Shown one piece after another: positions 34,915 through 38,977 of a stretch of 38,977 nt of DNA. The position numbers and the translations under genes are program-made. The notes under the pieces are model-generated. The model saw only the letters and a list, made by a program, of their open reading frames with translations. It ran no database searches and had not been told where the DNA came from. The number at the start of each line of letters is the position of its first letter. The first letter of the stretch is position 1. The DNA is from Sedimentitalea sp042687825 (GTDB lineage: Bacteria; Pseudomonadota; Alphaproteobacteria; Rhodobacterales; Rhodobacteraceae): contig NZ_JBHUQE010000025.1 of NCBI RefSeq assembly GCF_042687825.1, positions 1 through 38,977 on the forward strand, given 5' to 3'.

Positions 34915-35601
34915 ATGTTCTCCCGGATTTTGACCAGCGCGTTGTTCGCTGGTGCTGCAGCAGGGCTGATTGCCGCCCTGTTGCAGTTGGTGTTCGTGCA
35001 GCCGGTATTGCTGCATGCGGAACTGTATGAAACCGGCCAACTCGTGCATTTCGGATCGGCGCCGGTCAGCGCGCACCCGGCCCTGCCAGGCCTGGACCCG
35101 GTGCGCGACGGGCTGAGCATCGTTTTCACCATGCTGACCTATACCGGCTTTGCGCTGATGATGATCGCCGCCATGTCGCTGGCCGAATCCCGTGGCCACG
35201 AGGTCTCGGGCCGCACCGGTCTGCTGTGGGGGCTGGCGGGGTTCGTCGCCTTTCATCTGGCGCCGGGTCTGACGCTGGCGCCCGAAGTGCCCGGCGTGGC
35301 CGCCGCGGATGTCACCGCCCGGCAAGTCTGGTGGTTCGCCACCGTTGGCAGCGCGATCGCCGCGATGGCGCTGATCGCCTTTGGCCGCGGCTGGACCGCC
35401 TGGGGCATTGCGGCGATCCTGCTGATGGCACCGCATATCATTGGCGCCCCTGAACCGGACAGCTTTGCCGGTCCGGTCCCCACCGAGCTGGGCGCACTGT
35501 TCGCCGCCCGCGCCTTTGGCGTCGGCATGGCCGCGTGGGTCCTGCTGGGCTGTTTCTCGGGCTATTTCTGGCAGCGCGAAGCGCAGCACGCCCTCGCCTG
35601 A
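34915..35601 (+). CDS. cbtA: CbtA, cobalt transporter membrane subunit (228 aa)
   Basis: Five or six hydrophobic helices: about 3-33, 65-90, 101-121, 137-157, 160-177 and 190-222. The histidine in FVAFHLAPGL and MAPHIIGAPEPDSFAGPVP are family features as I recall them. It is immediately downstream of cbtB and behind a B12 riboswitch, which is the standard genomic context of this predicted cobalt permease. The start ATG 34915 gives MFSRILTSALFAG; longer frames run into cbtB. Confidence 0.92.
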   Translation: MFSRILTSALFAGAAAGLIAALLQLVFVQPVLLHAELYETGQLVHFGSAPVSAHPALPGLDPVRDGLSIVFTMLTYTGFALMMIAAMSLAESRGHEVSGRTGLLWGLAGFVAFHLAPGLTLAPEVPGVAAADVTARQVWWFATVGSAIAAMALIAFGRGWTAWGIAAILLMAPHIIGAPEPDSFAGPVPTELGALFAARAFGVGMAAWVLLGCFSGYFWQREAQHALA

Positions 35602-35613
35602 TCACCGGTTGCG

Positions 35614-35633
35614 CCGGGCCGTTCGCGGCCCGG
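35614..35633 (+). promoter_or_regulatory. Intercistronic UUCG hairpin between cbtA and the His-rich gene
   Basis: CCGGGCCG (35614-35621) and CGGCCCGG (35626-35633) pair perfectly around the tetraloop TTCG. The stem follows the cbtA stop by 12 bases and no T-run follows. It is likely an mRNA-stability or partial-termination element that sets the level of the downstream gene. Confidence 0.6.
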
Positions 35634-35669
35634 TCTGCCGTCTCTATTGCCTTGTCAGGACCTTTTCTC

Positions 35670-36179
35670 ATGTCCCGCTCCCTATCCCTGTTCGGCATCG
35701 GCCTCGTTTTCGGCGGCGGTGTCGGGTTTCTGGTCGCCGCCGCCAACGGTGTCACCCTGGACGGTCATGACCATGCCGACCCCGCCGCCCATGGCGCGCA
35801 TGGCGGACATTCGGCTGCTGCCATGACGCATGATCACGGCGATGCCGCCGCCATCGACCTGCCCGCCGGGACCAATGCGCCGACGGTGAATATCCGGGTG
35901 GTGCAGGACCCGATGTCAGGCTGGAACCTGCAGGTGATGACGCAGAATTTCCGCTTTGCGCCGGACAGGGCCAGCACCGGCCATGTCGCGGGCGAAGGGC
36001 ATGCGCATGTCTACCTGAACGGTCTCAAGATCAGCCGCCTCTATGGGGACTGGCTGCACATCCCGGCGCTGCCCAGGGGCGATACCCAGGTCACCGTGTC
36101 CCTGAACGCCAACGATCACAGCCCGCTGACAGTGGCCGGGGCGCCGCTGAGCGCCAGCACGATCGTCACCGTGCCCTAA
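35670..36179 (+). CDS. Exported His-rich protein of the cbtBA operon, function unknown (169 aa)
   Basis: N-terminal signal or anchor helix (about 5-26), then a His/Asp-rich stretch (33-56: HDHADPAAHGAHGGH and THDHGD), then a beta-rich domain (70-169) containing EGHAHVYLNGLKISRLYGDW and SLNANDH. I do not recognise a named family with certainty. Position behind cbtA and under the same riboswitch, the export signal and the His cluster suggest a periplasmic cobalt-binding protein that works with CbtAB. I chose ATG 35670 because AGGA lies before it and the hydrophobic helix then begins at the N-terminus. Its stop overlaps the stop of the converging DUF1636 gene. Confidence 0.8.
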   Translation: MSRSLSLFGIGLVFGGGVGFLVAAANGVTLDGHDHADPAAHGAHGGHSAAAMTHDHGDAAAIDLPAGTNAPTVNIRVVQDPMSGWNLQVMTQNFRFAPDRASTGHVAGEGHAHVYLNGLKISRLYGDWLHIPALPRGDTQVTVSLNANDHSPLTVAGAPLSASTIVTVP

Positions 36180-36535
36180 TCCTGCAGCGCCGGCAGCCGC
36201 GTCCGCAGGCACAGGCGCAGACGGCCGCAGGGACGGGCGTCTTCGATCCAGCCGGCGGAACTGTCCAGATAGTGTTGGCAGGTTCGGGCGATATCGGCCG
36301 CGTCCTGCTGCGGTGCGATGCCGGCAAAGACATAGCTGGCCCGCCCCACCCCCTGCAGACCCAGCGAAACCGGCGTCTCGCAGGCGCCCATGCAGGCGAC
36401 GTCGCGCAGACGCACCCGGTCACCCAGCCCCTGCCGTTGCAAGGCCGCCCGGATCGCATCGCGGTCCTGGTCCCGGGTCTCGGCCCCGGCGCAGGTCGTG
36501 CAGAGCAACAGGGTGATCGCCGCGCCCTCGCTCAT
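36176..36535 (-). CDS. DUF1636 protein, second thioredoxin-like ferredoxin (119 aa)
   Basis: CTTC (residues 12-15) and CMGAC (48-52) match the first DUF1636 protein of this window (CTTC, CFSNC), but the last cysteine of that motif (CDHGC) is replaced by ETPV. Further cysteines near the end (TCQHYL, PCGRLRLC) are extra. It overlaps the cobQ stop (ATGA) and is the last gene of the cobO-cobQ operon. Likely an electron carrier for a cobalamin step, perhaps cobalt reduction before CobO; that is inference. Confidence 0.83.
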   Translation of the reverse strand: MSEGAAITLLLCTTCAGAETRDQDRDAIRAALQRQGLGDRVRLRDVACMGACETPVSLGLQGVGRASYVFAGIAPQQDAADIARTCQHYLDSSAGWIEDARPCGRLRLCLRTRLPALQD

Positions 36536-37977
36536 CGCGCCACCTGCAACAGCCGGTCCATGTCCAGATGTGCCTCGACATGATCGGCCAGCGCATCCAG
36601 CGTGGTTTCGACCGCCGCGCCATAATCCAGAGCCGCGCTGTCCGCCCCCAGGCCGGACAGAAAGGCGGCGCGAAACCCGTCATCGCGGAACATGCCGTGC
36701 AGATAGCTGCCCATGACGCGGCCATCGGCGCTGACCGCGCCCTCGTTCGCACCGTCGATCCGGGCAAAGGGCCGGGCGCTGTCCGGGCCGGTGGTGCGGC
36801 CGATATGTATCTCATAGCCCGCAATGCTCTGGCCGCTGGCGACATGCTGCGCGCGCACCCGGGTCAGCCGCTTTTTGGGCGCCATCACCGTGGCCACGTC
36901 CAGCAGACCCAGCCCCGGCATGTCTCCGGCCTCGCCCTCGATGCCCTGCGGGTCGGACACCGACCGGCCCAACATCTGGTAGCCGCCGCAAATGCCCAGC
37001 ACATGGCCGCCGCGCCGCGCATGCGCCAACAGGTCGATGTCCCAGCCCTGAGCGCGCAGAAAGGCCAGATCGCCCCGGGTCGATTTGGTCCCCGGCAGGA
37101 TCACCAGATCGGTGTCGCCGGGAATCGGCTGGCCGGCGCGCAGCATGGTCAGCGAGATACCAGGTTCTTGCGCCAACGGGTCCAGATCGTCGAAATTGGC
37201 GATGCGGGACAGGCACAGGCAGACCACCCGAACCCCGTCCGAACGCGGCGCGCCGGCGATGTCCAGCGCATCCTCGGCGGGCAGCTTCCAGGCATCCGCG
37301 AACCAGGGCAACACCCCAAAACCGGGCCAGCCGGTGCGCTGTGCGATCAGCCGATAGCCGTCGTCAAACAGCCGGGGGTCGCCGCGGAACTTGTTGATCA
37401 TGAACCCCGCTACCATCGCCGCATCGGCCTCGGACAGCACGGCCTGGGTGCCGACCATCTGGGCGATCACCCCGCCCCGGTCGATGTCGCCCGCCAGCAC
37501 CACCGGCACACCGGCGGCGACGGCGAAACCCATATTGGCGATGTCGCCCTGGCGCAGATTGACCTCGGCGGGGCTGCCCGCCCCCTCGACAAGGACCAGA
37601 TCATGCGCCGCTGTCAGCCGGCGAAAGCTTTCCAGAACCGGCGCCATCAACGACGGTTTCAGCGCGGCATAGTCGGCGGCCCGCACCGTGGCGCGATGCC
37701 GTCCCTGCACCACGACATGCGACCCGACATCGGTCTCGGGTTTCAGCAGCACCGGATTCATGTCGGTGACCGGCTCCAGCCCGCAGGCCAGCGCCTGCAC
37801 CGCCTGGGCGCGGCCGATCTCGCCGCCATCGGCGGTCACGGCGGCATTGTTGGACATGTTCTGCGGCTTGAACGGCGCCACCGACAGCCCGCGCCGGCGC
37901 GCCGCCCGCGCCAGTCCGGCCACCAGCATCGACTTGCCGACATTGCTGCCGGTGCCCTGGATCATCAGCGCCGGCAT
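36532..37977 (-). CDS. cobQ: Cobyric acid synthase CobQ (481 aa)
   Basis: Glutamine-dependent amidation of adenosylcobyrinate diamide at side chains b, d, e and g. The N-terminal synthetase domain has the P-loop GTGSNVGKS (8-16) and KPQNMSNNAAVT; the class I glutaminase domain has the nucleophile in GICGGYQMLG (near residue 330) and the later MGSYLHGMF. Length is the family norm. It lies 6 bases downstream of cobO on the minus strand and overlaps the DUF1636 start. Confidence 0.97.
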   Translation of the reverse strand: MPALMIQGTGSNVGKSMLVAGLARAARRRGLSVAPFKPQNMSNNAAVTADGGEIGRAQAVQALACGLEPVTDMNPVLLKPETDVGSHVVVQGRHRATVRAADYAALKPSLMAPVLESFRRLTAAHDLVLVEGAGSPAEVNLRQGDIANMGFAVAAGVPVVLAGDIDRGGVIAQMVGTQAVLSEADAAMVAGFMINKFRGDPRLFDDGYRLIAQRTGWPGFGVLPWFADAWKLPAEDALDIAGAPRSDGVRVVCLCLSRIANFDDLDPLAQEPGISLTMLRAGQPIPGDTDLVILPGTKSTRGDLAFLRAQGWDIDLLAHARRGGHVLGICGGYQMLGRSVSDPQGIEGEAGDMPGLGLLDVATVMAPKKRLTRVRAQHVASGQSIAGYEIHIGRTTGPDSARPFARIDGANEGAVSADGRVMGSYLHGMFRDDGFRAAFLSGLGADSAALDYGAAVETTLDALADHVEAHLDMDRLLQVAR

Positions 37978-37983
37978 CGCGTG

Positions 37984-38592
37984 TCAGAACTCGACGCCGG
38001 CCTGCGCCTTGATCCCATCGCGGAACGGGTGCTTGATCAGGGTCATCTCGGTCACCAGATCGGCCGCCTCGATCAGTTCGGGCTTGGCGTTGCGCCCTGT
38101 CAGAACCACATGGGTCATCTCGGGTTTTTCGGCCAGCAGGAAATCGACCACCTCGTCGATATCCAGATAGTCATAACGCAGGGCGATGTTGATCTCGTCC
38201 AGCAGCACCAAACGGTTCCGGGGGTCGCGGATCAGTTCCTTGGCCCGGGTCCAGCCCGCGCGCGCGGCGGCGATGTCGCGTTCGCGGTCCTGGGTTTCCC
38301 AGGTGAACCCCTCGCCGGAAATCACGAACGTGCATTCCTCGGCAAAGCGTTCGCGCAGGAAATCGGCCTCGCCGGTCTTCCAATTGCCCTTGATGAACTG
38401 CACCACGGCGCAGGGCATGTCATGGGCAATACAGCGCATGATCATGCCGAACCCCGAGGATGACTTGCCCTTGCCGGGGCCGGTATGAACGATGATCAGT
38501 CCCTTTTCGTCGGATTTTTCAGCCATCATGCGGTCGCGCGCGGCCTTGATCTTTTTCATCTTTTCCCGATGGCGCGTGTTCTGGTCATTCAT
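37984..38592 (-). CDS. cobO: Cob(I)yrinic acid a,c-diamide adenosyltransferase CobO (202 aa)
   Basis: Transfers the adenosyl group of ATP to the reduced cobalt of corrinoids. The P-loop is IIVHTGPGKGKSSSGFGM; the Walker-B-like segment RLVLLDEINIALRYDYLD and the VVLTGRNAKPELIEAADL motif complete the family pattern. I chose the ATG at 38592-38590 (MNDQNTRHREKMKKIK), which matches the usual N-terminus and has AGGA upstream; an in-frame ATG at 38637-38635 would add 15 polar residues. First gene of the cobO-cobQ-DUF1636 operon; no riboswitch is seen in the 180 bases upstream. Confidence 0.95.
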   Translation of the reverse strand: MNDQNTRHREKMKKIKAARDRMMAEKSDEKGLIIVHTGPGKGKSSSGFGMIMRCIAHDMPCAVVQFIKGNWKTGEADFLRERFAEECTFVISGEGFTWETQDRERDIAAARAGWTRAKELIRDPRNRLVLLDEINIALRYDYLDIDEVVDFLLAEKPEMTHVVLTGRNAKPELIEAADLVTEMTLIKHPFRDGIKAQAGVEF

Positions 38593-38759
38593 CGCGGCGT
38601 CCTGATTCCCGTGCTGTTCTGGGTCCGAATCCTGCATGATCGGCCCCTGTGCGATTGTCTATAGCAATGCGGCGCCAATGGCGATGTCCGTGCCTGGCCC
38701 CTGCCCGCCTGCGCCGCCGGTTTCATCCGATCATCGGACAGCCGCCGATTTTCGTTGAC

Positions 38760-38977
38760 TGAGGTGCCCCTAGATTCGTACACGCTTTGCCCCCTAGCTT
38801 TGAGGCGAGGAGGCCGAGATGGGGACAAGTAATTACAGCGACGCGTTCAAGCGTGACGCGGTGCACCAGATCACGGTGCGGGGATACCCGGAAGGGGAGG
38901 TTTCCCGGCGTTTGGGCGTCAGCGCACATTCTCTGTACAAGTGGATGAAGCTGTTCGGCGATCCTGTGCCAAAGAAG
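38760..38977 (+). mobile_element. Left end of an IS3-family insertion sequence (runs off the window)
   Basis: TGAGGTGCCCCTAGATTCGT at 38760 fits the TGA-start of IS3-type terminal repeats and precedes a short leader and a transposase orfA start. The exact boundary is inferred from the TGA rule; a TGACTGAG variant would place it at 38756. The rest of the element lies outside. Confidence 0.75.
38819..38977 (+). CDS. IS3-family transposase OrfA, N-terminal part (53 codons, partial)
   Basis: Reads MGTSNYSDAFKRDAVHQITV, then GYPEGEVSRRLGVSAHSLYK and WMKLFGDP. This is the helix-turn-helix of the IS3/IS911 OrfA family: FKRDAV followed by a recognition helix ending SLYKWMK. The start ATG 38819 has GGAGG 7 bases upstream. 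The frame is open to the edge; OrfB would follow by programmed frameshift outside the window. Confidence 0.9.
   Translation, partial: MGTSNYSDAFKRDAVHQITVRGYPEGEVSRRLGVSAHSLYKWMKLFGDPVPKK

Noticed and set aside
36568..38463. Long plus-strand frame opposite cobQ and cobO
   Set aside because: CobQ and CobO are unmistakable on the minus strand; this is antisense shadow.

Overview
The window looks like chromosomal DNA of a Rhodobacteraceae (Roseobacter-group) alphaproteobacterium. The evidence is high GC, tightly overlapping operons (ATGA and TGATG junctions), an AapJ-type binding protein, a CIRCE-controlled groESL operon, and an aerobic (CobG-type) cobalamin pathway with CobN and CbtAB. No species can be named from the sequence alone.

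Layout. (1) 1-2288, minus strand: a MATE efflux protein running off the left edge, preceded by two hotdog-fold thioesterases. (2) 2410-10069, plus strand: two paralogous MerR regulators, then a fatty-acid/acyl-CoA degradation cluster (acyl-CoA dehydrogenase, GST-like protein, thiolase, cupin, FadJ-type bifunctional enzyme). A MerR-type operator-like palindrome precedes the second MerR gene and a clear terminator follows fadJ. (3) 10927-14034, plus: an AapJ-like periplasmic binding protein with no transporter genes, followed at once by a membrane class III adenylate cyclase with a large helical periplasmic domain. This is a candidate undescribed sensory pair. (4) 14645-16739, minus: groEL and groES behind a perfect CIRCE element. 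(5) 16740-17514: non-coding DNA with two minus-strand terminators and a possible small RNA. (6) 17515-18868, minus: a DUF2161 nuclease-fold protein and a sulfotransferase. (7) 19050-19970: manganese-dependent pyrophosphatase.

(8) 20142-38592 is a cobalamin supergene region. A B12 riboswitch opens a long plus-strand operon: DUF1636, cobW, cobN, cobG, cobH, cobI, cobJ, cobL, cobE, cobM, cobB, cobA, cobF. cobK is inverted inside it. A second B12 riboswitch controls cbtB, cbtA and a His-rich exported protein that is a candidate cobalt-handling partner. On the opposite strand cobO, cobQ and a second DUF1636 gene converge on it. Together these genes cover uroporphyrinogen III to hydrogenobyrinate diamide, cobalt uptake and insertion (CobN subunit), adenosylation (CobO) and amidation to cobyrate (CobQ). 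cobS/cobT, cobR, cobC/cobD, cobP, cobU and cobV are not in this window.

(9) The right edge enters an IS3-family element, and the left edge looks like the terminal repeat of another IS. A single n at 31705 lies between two identical 145-bp copies inside cobB; this looks like an unmerged contig join, and removing 146 bp restores an intact cobB. The window is therefore probably a scaffold bounded by repeats.
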